Below are positions 1 through 12,984 of a stretch of DNA of 64,000 nt, in pieces (position 1 is the first letter of the stretch; the number at the start of each line of letters is the position of its first letter). Under the pieces are notes generated by a model. The model worked only from the letters and a program-made list of their open reading frames with translations. It was not told the DNA's origin and did no database searches. This DNA is from Ooceraea biroi (taxonomy: Eukaryota > Arthropoda > Insecta > Hymenoptera > Formicidae), in the NCBI RefSeq assembly GCF_003672135.1, contig NC_039506.1, positions 14,384,001-14,448,000 on the forward strand, in the 5' to 3' direction. The translations under genes were made by a program, and so were the position numbers.

Positions 1-3000
1 GGCAAAGTAAGAGCATTAGCCTCACCTCGTCTCCAGCCTATAATTAATTAAGCCTCGGGTGAGGAGAAAGAGCAGGAGGGCGTCAATGCCGCGGACCGTC
101 TAATATCATCGCGACCGTGTCTCCAGCGGATCAGCGGCAGCCTGCTTCCGCGTGTAAGCGTGAACGAGCGAGCGGGTGAGTGAGCGAGCTAGCTAGCGCG
201 CAAAGTACTTGGTGGTCGTGATATTCCTGGCTTAACGTCGCCCTCATCAAAATTGTAATTAAACTCCATACACGTAGTTCTCGATCCCGCGCTGGCTAAT
301 ACGTTCTAGACAGCCAGGCGCGTAAATAAATTCGCGCAGAACGAGTACAAGCGTAATTCTCGCGCGCGCATTAAATGTTGGCGAACCTTTGTCGAGCGCG
401 CGGCAGTTTACGAATTCTCTCCTCTTCCTCCCGCCCTCCCCGCTTTCTGCCTCTTCCTGCCGGGTTCCAGGGATAGTTTTTTAACTCGTTAATTGCACAA
501 GCCGGGAATTACTCATACTTGTGCCGTAAATTTAAACGAATTACTTTATCTAACGCGTAGGCATGTAAATATGCGACTTGTAAATATGCCATAGCGCGCG
601 CACGCGCGCGCGAACACGATTAAATGAAGCACAAGCCATCAAGAAAATTTTTATGAAATAAAATTAGCGAATGTAGAGCAATTATTATTGCAGGTTGCAA
701 TGAAATAACTCATATTATTATGGCTTATAAATTTAATTAAATTTATTACGTAAATTAAATCTCGTATAATTATATTGACCATCACGAAAAAAGAAAATCT
801 TTCTTTCTCTGAGGAAAGGTTCAGATGCAACTTGTCGATATTGTACCAATAATAGAAAGTAATATATTTTCCTTCCTTTCTTTAGCTCTGCGATTTTAAA
901 TTGGATCCCATTGTGATCCTAGTACGTTCTTTAAAACGGAACTGACAGAACGGACTTCGAGAAAAAGAGGCATGTTACTTCGAATCCACATTAATCTGTG
1001 CTAATCAAAACTTGCTTATGATCAGCGTTAAACTCATCAAGTATCGTGCAGTGTACACGAAACTGTGTACTTCCTCCTAATTAATAAATCTAATGAAAAG
1101 GGATCGAACAGTGAAACTGGCGCGCTGCTAATCGGAAGATCCTCTCTCGCTACCCTAAAAGCAACAAATCCGTTGATTCTCCGCTTCCTCCAAACATTCG
1201 TCCTTCTGTTGCCCGTTTCCACCCCTAGGTTCTCGTCTCACCTCCACCCGGCAAACACGGCAATCGTCGAAAAAGCGTCGAGAGAAATCAAATGAGTTTG
1301 CGCGGGAGTGACAATGGAGTTTCGCGACTGTAATCAAGCTACTACGAGCGGCGCGGGAAAAGGGACGGCGTCGCTGATAGGGAGGAGGGATGTTGATGCG
1401 GAGGACCGTCCTCTCTCTCCCTCTCTCCTCCCATTTGAATTTCCACGCAAAGGGAAACGAGCTGCCACCGATAGCGCTTAGAAATCGTCGTCGCGGCGTA
1501 CGACGATAGAGACGTCGAATTAAGCACGATGCGGACCCTTAATTAAACGCTCGAAATTGAGCCATCGATTAAATACCCACCCCCGCGGGACACGAGAGCT
1601 CGCGCCACCCTTTCTTTAGGTCGCGCGCGAGCGAGAACGTCTGAATCATCGAAGTTCGTTCGACCATACGAGTGACGGATGCGAATAAAAACGTCAACGC
1701 AAAAACGCGTAAAGGATTTTTGCATATTGCATGCCGCGTATTTGAAAGTAGACTGCATACAAAGTATCGCGGCATTTTAATTCTCCGATCGTCGGAATTT
1801 CTCCCGTCAATAAATTCTAAATAGAAATTCTCTTTTGTCTTTTCTCCTATTTCTGGATAACTGAAAATTCGAGGAAGATTTTATTTGTTAACGTACGCTG
1901 CGTATTTATCGTTTGCACGATCGATATAATATTGCATGATATTGAAAGTCCCGATTTTTCCTTGGAGAGACACGATGTGCCTTACGCGCACAAAGAACGC
2001 ATAAGCGCCCATTGAATAGCGCGATAATGGAAAACTTGGGGAAAAAAAAATCCCCAACCGGACCTGGCGCTACCAATTTGCGCCATTGTTATTTCATGCC
2101 AGCGCTGCGCGAGGATCGTTGTGTCGCATGCAAGTGCGAACAGTGTGTAGTAATTGTGGCAAATCTACGTTTCATTCGTCGGCAAATAGAAAAAACGTCA
2201 ACTTAACGCGCCGCAGCGAGAAGCTACACCTTCCCTCGTAAGTTTCGTAATTGGCGTATTTTTCCGCAAGAGAGATTTTTCCGCGTCAGGACATGACGTC
2301 TCTCAGAGTGACAACCATAACTTCGTTTCATTACTTCGTAATTCGAATTACCTTACGATTGACGCTACGAAAAGGAAAGAAAAAAGACTAGAATGCGATT
2401 TCTCGAGCACGTGGCGGAACACGCGAGTGAAAAGAAGCAGTGACAAGATTACATGAAAATCTAACGCCTGCGTAACTTGATTAATCCCATTATACGCCAC
2501 GGTAAAACGCGCGAACGTTTACGCTTCACGGTAATAGCGGATCTTTATCGTGACTCGTTACCGGACCTACCTCGGCTGTCGTTTTCGCGTGAACGGCAAC
2601 GGAAGTCGTCGTAAAAGGCGTCGAGAAACGCGCGTTACCCGCGGAATGCGAATGAGCGATCACACCGCTGTCGCTGCTGAAGCATCGCGTTTCCGCGCGG
2701 TCCCGCGCGCATGTTAGGCTACGTTCAGACCAGGCAGACCCGTCTACGCGCATTCAAGTGCATTGGTTTATTTATTTCATTTACACGGTATTCGCGCGGA
2801 ATTCGCCTTGACTGAACGTAGCCTTATCTCGTCGTTCTTTCGTCCGCGCGACGTATCACGCCGAAACGCGATGAGCACCTGATAACTGAGCGGAGCGGAA
2901 ATAAAACTAGCGGAGAGGCTGCTTTACGAGCGAGGACTTTTCCGTGCTTTACGCATGTACTGCAAGTCGTCACCTCGTTTTTCCTCTCCACCAGCTGGAT

Positions 3001-5200
3001 CTCGCGCGGCTGCAAGCGCCAAGCGCGCCGCGGCATCTTGGCGGGTTGCCGCCCCGGAAGAGACACGGGAAACATTTATTATAAACCCTCTCTCATATCG
3101 CAATTATGAATATTATTGTGTATCATATCGCACTCGCGTTCCTCGCGACGTGGAACTTCGACGGTTTTTCTTGGCGGTTTCCAAAGCGGATTTTCTCGGG
3201 CGTCGGAGATCGAACATACAATTCTCGCCATTTTCCAATTTGCCGGTTCTATCTTTCACTTTAGCCAGTTTCTCACCTTTCATTTCACATCCGCAAGGCT
3301 TATACGAGCGGCACGCAGAACATCCATTCACTCAGCCATTAAAATTATCGGTACGATCTTTCCGGATGCTGGGATACTCGGGCGCGTTTATGGCACGCGT
3401 AAGAAAGCACAGGCACACACGTACTCAACAACGTACACTCACACAAGAGCGTGCACGAGAGAGAGCCACGTTTCCAATTATCTCGGCGACGTTACGAGCG
3501 GATTTTACCCCCCGTGAGCTGAACACGCTATTTCCGCTTACCCGTTATCACGAGGAGAGCGACGGCCGCTTCTAGCCACAGGTGGCGAGTCTTCATCTCG
3601 TCGGACGGCTGAGAGAAACCCCCGAGAAGCGTATTCCTGTCGGATCCTCGGTGATCCTTTACCTAGGTGGGTTTCCGGTTCACCGGTGCACCAACACTGG
3701 ACACCCGCGCGCGCGGTGTAAATTCCCGCGGTAGTTAGGTCGCGTAAACGAAACTACGCGGAACTAGTCGGCACCACATCTGTCCGCGCGCTCTCTCACG
3801 ACTTTTACTCTCGCTGTCTTCTCCCTTCACTTGTCCTCTCCTCCTTCACCGTCTACCGATCGGACGTTCCTCCGAGGAGACCACCGATTTGCACCCCTCG
3901 CGTACGACGTACGTGTCAGTCTCGCACTTCGCCGAGGAGAATAATCCCTCTCGTCGCCGCGAGCGGTCAATTCAAACGGGAGCGATGTTATTCACGCGCG
4001 CCGCGCGCTTCCGAACTTTTGCCCGTGATCGCACGTCAGCGCTCCGACTTTTTCTTTTCTTCTGCTGCTTCCGGCGATCGACTGGCGATCCGCAGTCGTC
4101 GTCCTCGTCGTCCTCGTCGACGAGCGTTATCGATCACCGCGTGCCTACGAGCGCAGCACGAGCACGAGCGGCGATTTTAAGCACTGTTGACAGGGTAATT
4201 GCACGTATATCTGCACCGGATTGCAACGGACGAGACTGAGCGTCGCCGCGCGAAGCCGCTCTGTCGCAAGTCGCGCCTGCGTCAGCCGCCCTTTCATCCC
4301 CACCAGCCAAAGCGCGCTGACGATCTCGCTGCCCCCTCCAAACGACCGCCACTCCACTCCTTCGCCTCCACTTCCCTCCTCTTCTCGCTTCCCCCTACCG
4401 CGCACGAGTCGTCCAGCTTCCACTGGAGCCGAATAGGAGAGAAATAGGATCCCGCTCTCTCTGCTCCGAGAGAGACGCTCTCACGTTCCCCGAACATCCC
4501 GAACGGGAGTCTCTCACATCTACCCCCTCGTATGGCTCGCCCGCACGCACGCACGCACGCATGCACGCATTCCTCATCGTGGACATCGCTCGCGACGATC
4601 TCATTCCGCGCCTCCTTTCACGCACGATCTCGGCAGTCGCTGGTTTCGCACCCTCCGGATTCAATTTGCCGGTCGGCCGAAAGTTTTTGTTGAATGTGGT
4701 TTGTTACGCGTCGTCATTCAATCGGCATCAGGGCCATTGTGGTCAAGGAAAAAGGGAAGAGAGCCCTCGGAAGAGTCACCCACCAGGGACCACCGGTCGC
4801 TGGGGGTTTGTTCGACTTCTGGCACGCGCCTTGGACGATGAACGTTTTCCTGCTCGCGGTCGGTCTCAATCTTGCGCTTCGTAATGTGTGATTAAAAAAC
4901 GTGACTAAAATCGAGTAGTTGCTGTTCGCAGTTTCATCTTCCTACGACTACGTTCAAATCGCGCGCATAAAGTGCACGGATCATCATGCGGATATCCGAT
5001 CATGTTCCGCGCGGTGCACCACGAAAATGCCCTAATGTCGCGTTTAATTATTAATTCGCAGCTATTTTCTCGTACACATCGAGGTCGATCCTCTCTCGTT
5101 AGCTTGCTCGCTCGCAGCGCGGATTGCGTCGCCCGCAGGCACCGCGAACCTACCCCTAGCTAGCGATTACGTGTACCGATTGTTAGCTCAGGGCTGCATT
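1..5200. other. CpG-rich block, no gene recognised
   Basis: CpG-rich sequence broken by an AT-rich stretch at about 480-900. The densest CpG part is 2500-4900. Open frames reach 206 codons (2955-3575) but show no domain and are rich in Arg and Ser, as chance frames in this composition are. No promoter or exon could be supported. Confidence 0.6.
4542..4570. repeat. (GCAC)n microsatellite
   Basis: About seven CACG/GCAC units with one ATG interruption. Confidence 0.9.
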
Positions 5201-6050
5201 TCGAAAATGTCAAAGCATTACAAACGCGCGGAACGTATCAACAAAACATATCCTATGACTCGAAGCTATAATCGGATAGTCTAATTGTACCAAGCAATGC
5301 TGAAAATGTATCAAAGATAGCTTTGGGATTCGTAATGGATGCAAGTGCAAAAGATGTGTGTCTGTCTTGTGAAACGAGCTCTTCTGCAGAATTATGCAGA
5401 TATTTATTTATCGAATATCATATGTGTCTGTGAGATAAATATAAATTGGAAACGGAGAGGTAGATAATTAATATTATATTTGATGCAGACAATATGTAAG
5501 ATATTGTAAAGGTATAATAAAATAAACATGATGCCATTGGTACACACACGCCGTTGAATCGCCATATTACCCCGCTTTGTACTCGTTCTGGCGATTGTAG
5601 TTAGAAATGAGCAGATATTTCAACACACAATAGTGCGGATCAAATCGTTATGAGCCTCATCTTTCAAGGATTCCATTCTTCGATTGGGGAAACGTATTAC
5701 GTCGAGGAGAAACGCTCAAGCCGCGCATGCAGTTAATTTAACGAAATTTTAAATCGCATTTAAGCATCGATATATAAAATAATAAAATTTGAAAGAGAAG
5801 TAAAAATTGCCCGGGTTACTTAATGAATATTGAATATTGTTTTCTTCGAAACGATTTCAATCTTGAGCAATTTTATTTTTTACGCGCTCTCCATTGTAAC
5901 TTCACCGAGATCGAGAGCGAATAAAAATCAGCATATTAAACAGGATATTAAATACGTATAATAAACAACGTGAGGTCAATGTAAAATGTAATGTACGTAC
6001 ATTGCAGTGAGCTGATTATTCTTAAGACGCGCGCAAGGGAAATCCGAAAA
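5200..6050. other. AT-rich spacer
   Basis: AT-rich, stop-dense sequence with nothing recognisable. Confidence 0.6.
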
Positions 6051-8186
6051 TTTCATTAGAATAAGTATATCATCAATTTGCAGCCGCGCGGCGCATCTTG
6101 ATGCGTTGCGCTGCGGAACTTGACTCTCACGCCACTTTCGGGATTAACGGCTCGATTACTCTCGCGAAACTTGGCTGCAATTCGCGCCGCGGTATCTCCC
6201 GGTACATCTCATTAATCGAGCGATTGCGCGTTTAATGAAGCGCGAACGCACTAAAATGCACCGCGAGACTAATTGACGCGCGGCGCGAGCAACTCATTCT
6301 TCGGCGCAGTCACAAACTTTCGTAGGTGCAGTCTCCCTCGCGCTCGCACTCAGGGATCTTCTACGTAAGTTCCGCGGTGTGAATGCCATGAAGATTAGAA
6401 AGGGAACAGGATGCCGCGCGCTCGGTCTACGCGCGCGAGAATTTCCGCGAGTAACTCAAACATACGCGGAAAGTTGCCGGGATTGGTTAGGGACCGACCG
6501 CGGCGTCGATCTCACCGACGAGATGCCGAAGTAACAATATAAAAGTTAAGAGAGTGCATCGAGCGTTCTTCCTACATCTTCCTCTTTCTCCTTCCATTCT
6601 CTTTTACTGAAACGGAACTCGCGGAGTCGTCCATAGTTGATGCTGGCCCGTAGAGGAACACGAGCGGCGTTTTCCGCGCGCACGCTGATACCGTAACGAC
6701 GAGACAAAGTATCTTGGTTATTTTAGCCGGCGCGGCTCTTCGAGGGACACTTTGATGGGGTGCATTCATGAATCTTCAATGTGTCGTTTAAACGCGAAAT
6801 TATCGCCACGTAAATGTCATGAATCGGTCAGTCCACGTGCGTCTCTTTACACCCGCAATTTATCTTGACCAGTACTACTCTCTTCCTTCGTGTCATTCTT
6901 CTTTTCTCGCTAGCGCATCCCTAGCCTCGCTCCCTCGTCTCCCTGTGGCGTGAATCCTGACACCGGAAACGGGGCGCGAACGAAGGGCGCGCCGACAGAA
7001 GGGGTGCAAAGGGACGGGGAAAGACGGGGAAAGAGCAAACGCTAAGGGTGCCAGCGAGGGAAGCGACGGCTGAAATATCACGAAGACATCATTCGTTACC
7101 GCCGCGTCGCTTAACTGTATCGCCACCCCCTTTCCTTATGACCCGTATAAAGCCACCCTCCGTCTTCCTCGTGATGATGGCGAGCGCGACGCCGCGCGAT
7201 CGAAGCGAGTTGTCGCGCCGAGAAAGCCGGAGCCGACTCGTCGAGATTCGCGAGATCGCACTTTAATAGAACGAGGCACGAGGAAAGAGAAAGAGAGAGA
7301 GAAAAAGAGAACGCGACGAGGGAAAAAGGCGACGGCCGAGAAAGGCGAGGGAGAAAACAGGACGCTTCTTTTTTTCGGTCGTGCCCAGGGCCCGGCCCGG
7401 CATTACTCTCGCGAGAGGACAGGAAGCACCGAGGCGCTAGGCGGAGAGTCGAGAGACCCCTGAATTATCGCGCGGAGTTATTTCTTCTTTCTATATATCG
7501 TCCTTTACCTCGGGGGTGCGCACTCGCGCGCGTATGCGGAGGCGCAGGGCTGGGCACCACGCGTGGCACCGACGTGCCGCGCCGACCCGAGCTCCGGGAA
7601 AAACCTCGGAAAATTGAGGAGACCGCGTGTGGCCGTCGCGCAAACGACGCTCGCACGTACGTTACGGTTCGGATTATCCTCGCTCGCTCTTTAAATGTGC
7701 GTCGTAAATTCTCGATTGAACATATGAGCCTCTCCCGCATGCTACTCGCAGATCCGAAACAATAAAGAATATCACAAACGAAACTGTCAGGAAAATATGA
7801 GATTGATGATCGAAATCATTCGATTTTTCGAGCAAAAATTCGAATAAATGATTTCCTTTAAGAGTGAAACCGATTACTACTTTTACAATAAAATCACACA
7901 AAACTTTCAACTACGATTCAGTGTACATGCTTAATGAAGAAAATCTGTTACGTGCATGAGAGCACGCCCGTGTATCTCTGTCTCTTTCGCGAGAAAATCA
8001 GCAGCATCGCATTGATCTGATCCTAAAGCCGTCCCTGGCCCGCGGGAGCGTCTCGAACCCGCGTGTCCTCTGGTGTTGTTAGTTCCCGACACCGAAATGT
8101 ATGCGTTACCTACAAACCGGCGGATGAAAGTTATGCGCTTTGCCCACACGCCGCGCGGTCCACCGAGAGATATTTGGAATGGAATG

Positions 8187-8230
<44 letters not shown>

Positions 8231-8850
8231 CAAAAGAGAGAGAGAGAGAGGGAAAGGAAGATAGAGAGTCATCGAGAGAGGAAGAGAGATGCACGTAAAA
8301 AACCGCAACGCACATTGCGTCCCGCCAGAAATATTGGATGACGCGTCGCGCGCGAGCGCTCCCTTCGGTTCACCCATCGAAGTCCGGGCTCTCTCGTTTC
8401 CTTCTTTTTCTTTTTCCCGTTTTTCCCTTTTTTTTCCCGTGGCCGTTCTCCCTTTTTCGCGCGCGATGTATTTCACGCGCGCCATGGATTCTAGCCGTTT
8501 TGTCCGCCCTCTCGGCGCGCCGCGCGCGCTAAAGAGAGAGAATGAGTGAGCGAGTGAATGAAAGAGAAAGAAAGAGAGAGAAAGATTGTATCGCAGCCGC
8601 GAAAATCTTTCGCCAAACTTTTCCAGAGCGCCCACGGGGGAAGCCGGCGAGAAACTTTCCTGTTTATGGAGAATTGATAAACGCGACGTGCGCCGACTAA
8701 AAGGAAAAATGCCGTTTCGCCTCTGACCCCCCTGGTATACTCGCTCGGGTTTCTCCGGGGGATTAAAAACACGCGGTTTAAAACGGTTCCGCGGGAATAA
8801 ATATTGGATCCGTTATGCGTCTTCATCCGCAAGCGGTCTAGCCCGCGGGA
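6050..8850. other. CpG-rich block with purine tracts
   Basis: CpG-rich with GA-rich sequence near 7280-7350 and the GA microsatellite at 8188. The longest frame (7931-8635, minus) runs through the purine tract and is spurious. Confidence 0.6.
8188..8276 (+). repeat. (GA)n purine tract
   Basis: Pure GA run of about 32 bp followed by interrupted GA/GAAA sequence. It produces spurious reading frames of alternating Arg-Glu on one strand and Ser-Leu on the other. Confidence 0.95.
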
Positions 8851-10930
8851 TAAAAAGAGATAACACTCGTATTATTCCTACATTTTGTTTCAGCATGGTA
8901 GTTACGTTTGAACGGCGAGGCAGAACCGCAGTTATTGACGGTTTCTCGATTTCTGTTTTTCCAGACAGAATTCTGTCCAGAATCTAAATGAATAATAAGA
9001 GGAACGATTATTAAATCTTTTTTTTAAAATAAGACTCCCGTGTACGCGATATTTCCTTTGTAAACAGATGTGTATCATATTAGGTACGTAATTGAGATGC
9101 AAATTAATTTCGGCGTGATATATTGGCATGAGCAGACACGTGATTGTCACTGGCTCTAAAATGGATGATCATGGTAATGTAACGTAATGCTCGTATTTGA
9201 TAATAATAATTATCAACCGCGTGTGATGTACAAGCATCGGACGCAAACATTGAAATTAGCTTGAAATGAGAAATTCACGTAGTTTCACGTAGCATAATTC
9301 GTTTAATTAATTTTTCTCTGTGTTCTATACTCTTACTCTGTAACGTGATTGATCTTTTAGAAAGAATGCTAAAAGCTCAGCAAGAAAAAGCGAATTGACG
9401 ATAAACTGATGCTCTTATTGCGTAACTAGAATAACATCCAAACATAGCAACAGGAAAATTTAACTTAACATATAATTACATAATTACATTTATACTTGTA
9501 CATGAGAAAGAAATTTTTAATTTTACAAATTGTAGAATTATTTTAGAAACATACTTATATAATCAATAAACTTATTTCAGCAAATTGCTCGTTTACATAT
9601 GAATACCTTAACATTTATCGATGAGACTAAGTATAAATGTATAAAAATATAAAAGTTAAAACGATTTCATAAAGTTTAAAAATTTTAAACAAGTATAAAG
9701 ACATCTCGCACTCGACCAAAGTTATTTAACAGCGCATAATAAAATGGACGACTATTCCCACGGAGAAGGGTAGTTCGCGTTACTTAACAAGCATAATCGT
9801 CAGCCGTAAAACAGGGTCCGCGTTATCGAACAGAACTGCGAGCTGAACTTAGTCATGAACACGTACACTGTGGAGCCCGCTTGAAGTGATCGAACGTATA
9901 CTCGCATTGTATCTATGAATCTACGAGCAGCATTTTCCGCACGCTTCTACGAGCTCGTAACACGATACCCAGGGCAAATGAAAATGTCGAGTAAGCTGAC
10001 CGGTCCATAACACAGTACGAGGGACACTAAGAGTTCTATTAAAACCACGATGTAAAACCACCTTCATGAATGAAGGTGTTCTTGCACGTGGGAAAGTTCT
10101 TGCATCAATTTACTCTAACCGGGGCAACGCATCAAGAACTAATGGTGATCGTTACCGAAGCTCTCCGCAAATATTACGTACTACACTTTTACGCGAGTGT
10201 CCGTGTAAATGGTTACTATATGCGAAAGTTCGCGATATCGCCAATTTCCTAACGGATACCAGTGGCAATATTTATTGGGCTATTTCTGATATTATCGCCT
10301 TTTCAGTAGGAAAATATCGAATTACTAATAAATTAATCTTCATAAATCAACACGTTAATTTTATGCACGCGCTTTACGAACGGGCTACTTTAATCGTTCA
10401 ACATTAGCAGAATTTTTCTCCGATTCGTGTAACCTATTAGTTTCGCTTCTATAACAGAAATATATATAATCTCACCAATGCGTGATAAAATCCCACGTAT
10501 ATCCATCATATTCCATCGATGAAAATTATCCTCTCAACCACCTCAGCCTGGAATTCCTTGCGTTTTTGTGCACCCCTCGACAGCACTTAAATCTTCATTT
10601 CACTTTACACTTTACACTTACACTTGCAACGCAATACTATTAAAGATGTTAAACGAATATTTATGTCGAAATAAAATTCACTTCATTTTACTTCAATCGT
10701 GGTTTTTTTACTCCTCTGTCAGTAGTCCCTAACTCATGACACTCACGAAAATACGGCACTCCCGATGCGATGACTCGTGCGCGGTACAGCTACTCGGTTG
10801 GTCAGTTCAGCGTCTGCAAAACATAAAGCAGGAGAAAGCGATATTAATTTCATTCGTGCTTTGATCGATATTTCAAATCGTAAAATACATTACGTGTAGG
10901 AGAAGGGAGCTCTCTACGATAAAATAATCG

Positions 10931-11090
10931 CTTTATCTCGCAATCGCTCACGTTCGTCACGCGGATTATCGTTTCGCCGTACACCGAATGTTACAATTAG
11001 TTCCTTCTTCCAATTGTTAAAATATTACTCCGCGAGCCTCTTCCTACCCGCGAGGTCCGCGGCCGCGGCGCACCTATCTTGTGTATCGCC
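10931..11090 (+). repeat. Mosaic repeat segment A
   Basis: About 160 bp, recurring inverted at 11449-11610. Shared blocks include CAATCGCTCACGTTCGTCAC (with a one-base difference), GCCGTACACCGAA, TTACAATTAGTTCCTTCTTC, ATTACTCCGCGAGCCTCTTCC and GCGGCCGCGGCG. Substitutions are moderate, so the pair is older than the palindrome at 27.6-28.8 kb. No protein is encoded. Confidence 0.85.
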
Positions 11091-11125
11091 GGACATTCGC
11101 AGGACCGTATCGCTATTTTCTTACA

Positions 11126-11270
11126 TACGATTTAGAATCTCATTGTCAGTCAAAGCAACTAGCAACGCAATAAGACTAATATTGCGTTTTATTAAGAAAA
11201 AATCATCTTCATTTGTTTAATCGACATTGAATACCATTTTGTAACGAGCATTAAAACACATGAACGATTA
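11126..11270 (+). repeat. Mosaic repeat segment B
   Basis: About 145 bp that recurs inverted at 11781-11910. Shared blocks include ACGATTTAGAATCTC, AAGACTAATATTGC/ATGC, ATCTTCATTTGTTTAATCG and CATTGAATAYCATTTT. It is immediately followed by segment C. Confidence 0.8.
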
Positions 11271-11306
11271 AAATATTCTTCAGAAAATATCTGTTTGAAT
11301 ATATTT
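11270..11306 (+). repeat. Mosaic repeat segment C, copy 1
   Basis: About 37 bp (AAAATATTCTTCAGAAAATATC and following) that recurs in the same orientation, diverged, at 11910-11950. Each copy directly adjoins a B segment. Confidence 0.5.
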
Positions 11307-11448
11307 ATATTAACTTTCTTTATTATAATATTATTTTAATTATAACATAGATTATATAAATCTGCGTATATGTATCTTTATAATATTTAACGCAATTTAT
11401 TAAAATAACATTTAATTAATATTACGTGAAATACTTACATGCTTGCAT

Positions 11449-11610
11449 CGACGAAATACGAGATAGGTTCGCCGCGGCCGCAAACCTCGCGGATTGGAAG
11501 AGGCTCGCGGAGTAATATTAGAATAAGGCGAAGAAGGAACTAATTGTAACATTTCGGTGTACGGCAAAAAGAGAGTCCGTGTGACGAACGTGAGCAATTG
11601 CGAAATAAAA
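11449..11610 (-). repeat. Mosaic repeat segment A, inverted copy
   Basis: Inverted partner of 10931-11090. The 358 bp between the two hold segments B and C and AT-rich sequence, giving a stem-loop geometry like a foldback element, but no target duplication was found. Confidence 0.85.
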
Positions 11611-11780
11611 TGACGAGCGATCTTACGACTTTGTATTCAAAGTTGTTGATATTTTGTAAAGTCAAGGATACACCACATTGGTGTTGCGCTCGGTATTTAT
11701 ACTTATACTTTTATTATATGGTATTTTTATTTCAAATTTTAATTACTCTATAATTGTGTATGACTGATACATTGTGCGCA

Positions 11781-11910
11781 TTAATCGTTCGTGTGCGTTT
11801 CAATGCTTGTTATAAAATGATATTCAATGCCGATTAAACAAATGAAGATAATTTTTTTAATAAAATGCATATTAGTCTCATTGTTGCTTTAATGGAGATT
11901 CTAAATCGTA
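11781..11910 (-). repeat. Mosaic repeat segment B, inverted copy
   Basis: Inverted partner of 11126-11270. Unlike its neighbour segment C, it has flipped orientation relative to the first copy. The inverted copies appear in the order A then B rather than B then A, so this is not one simple palindrome. Confidence 0.8.
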
Positions 11911-11950
11911 AAATATATTCTTTAAGAAACAGCTGTCTGAATATGTTTAC
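11910..11950 (+). repeat. Mosaic repeat segment C, copy 2
   Basis: Diverged direct copy of 11270-11306 sharing AAAATAT-ATTCTT, CTGTYTGAATAT and TTTA blocks. Direct orientation of C beside inverted B implies that B was inverted or re-inserted between copies. Confidence 0.5.
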
Positions 11951-12964
11951 GATGTAAATTCGAAATATTTTGTGCATTCGTGTGTTGCGATTATATTTCG
12001 TAACTAATTCTAAGACAAAGTTAATTTCATTTAGTTATATTTATAGTTTCTTGAACATTATTCACATTTTATTGCATTGAATTATATGAATACGATCATA
12101 TAAACGTAATTCAATGCGAAAGCTATCGAGATATTCACGATCGAGGTTGTATCGCAAATTTTTAATGCTTGTAATATATAGAGCATAATCTCAAAAGTTT
12201 ATCAACTTGTATTTTAGTAGAGCTTTATTGCAGTAGAATATTAAATTATAATTCTTCGATAATATCTTCGTTTTATTTTCTCTGCTAGAAACTTCAAAAC
12301 TCTTATTGTACGTCTGTTTTATGTTCTTATTAATTATAACAATTTTACTGGACTGTCGATATATGTATAACGACATGTAACAATAACGACACTGTAGTTA
12401 AGAAGTTACAGAATGGGAGTACGGAGACCTGCAGAAACGTTTAAGTTCCAATAAGATTCATCGACGGGGATAAAAGAAATGTAAAAAAATTTATTGTCCC
12501 GACGAAATTGACTACTTTCTTCCTTTAAGACGTTCGGTAATAAAATATCTGCAGGTCGATCTAAGGGTGATTTATCGAGCATAAGGAATTTCTTATCACG
12601 CCGTACGTTGGAAAGGACGATCGCCCAGCGTCGCCTAACGATCACTCGATAATCGAGCGCGAATTCTCACGCGGCAGGGGGTGAACGGCGTCGAATACGG
12701 AAACGCGAGAATTTCTAAGGTTACCAGGGATGAAAGTCGCGATGATAATGATTTCGAAAGTGATATTTCGAGCCTCCTCGATGTACGCAGCTTTTTATAA
12801 GCGCATCGCCCGTACGACGACGCCGGAATAAGAAATACTCGGGGGATCGTTTTGTCGCTACGATCTTCCTCGGCGCACTGCAGCAGCAATTTATCGTCCC
12901 ATGTCTCATTCCGAAAATTGTTTCGTCACGCTTTTACAGTCCATCACCTGCCTCGATTTCTCTT

Positions 12965-12984
12965 TCTCTCTCTCTCTCTCTCTC
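12965..12984 (+). repeat. (CT)n microsatellite
   Basis: CT run ending in CTCAG, which by chance resembles a polypyrimidine tract with a 3' splice acceptor. No downstream exon is recognisable. Confidence 0.9.

Larger units (their letters stand above)
8850..12650. other. AT-rich block holding the A/B/C repeat mosaic
   Basis: Mostly AT-rich and stop-dense. Apart from the repeats at 10931-11950 and a small hairpin (CACCTTCA, loop TGAA, TGAAGGTG) at 10059-10078, nothing is recognisable. Confidence 0.6.

Noticed and set aside
7931..8635. 234-codon minus-strand frame with Ser-Leu repeats
   Set aside because: Produced by translation of the GA microsatellite.
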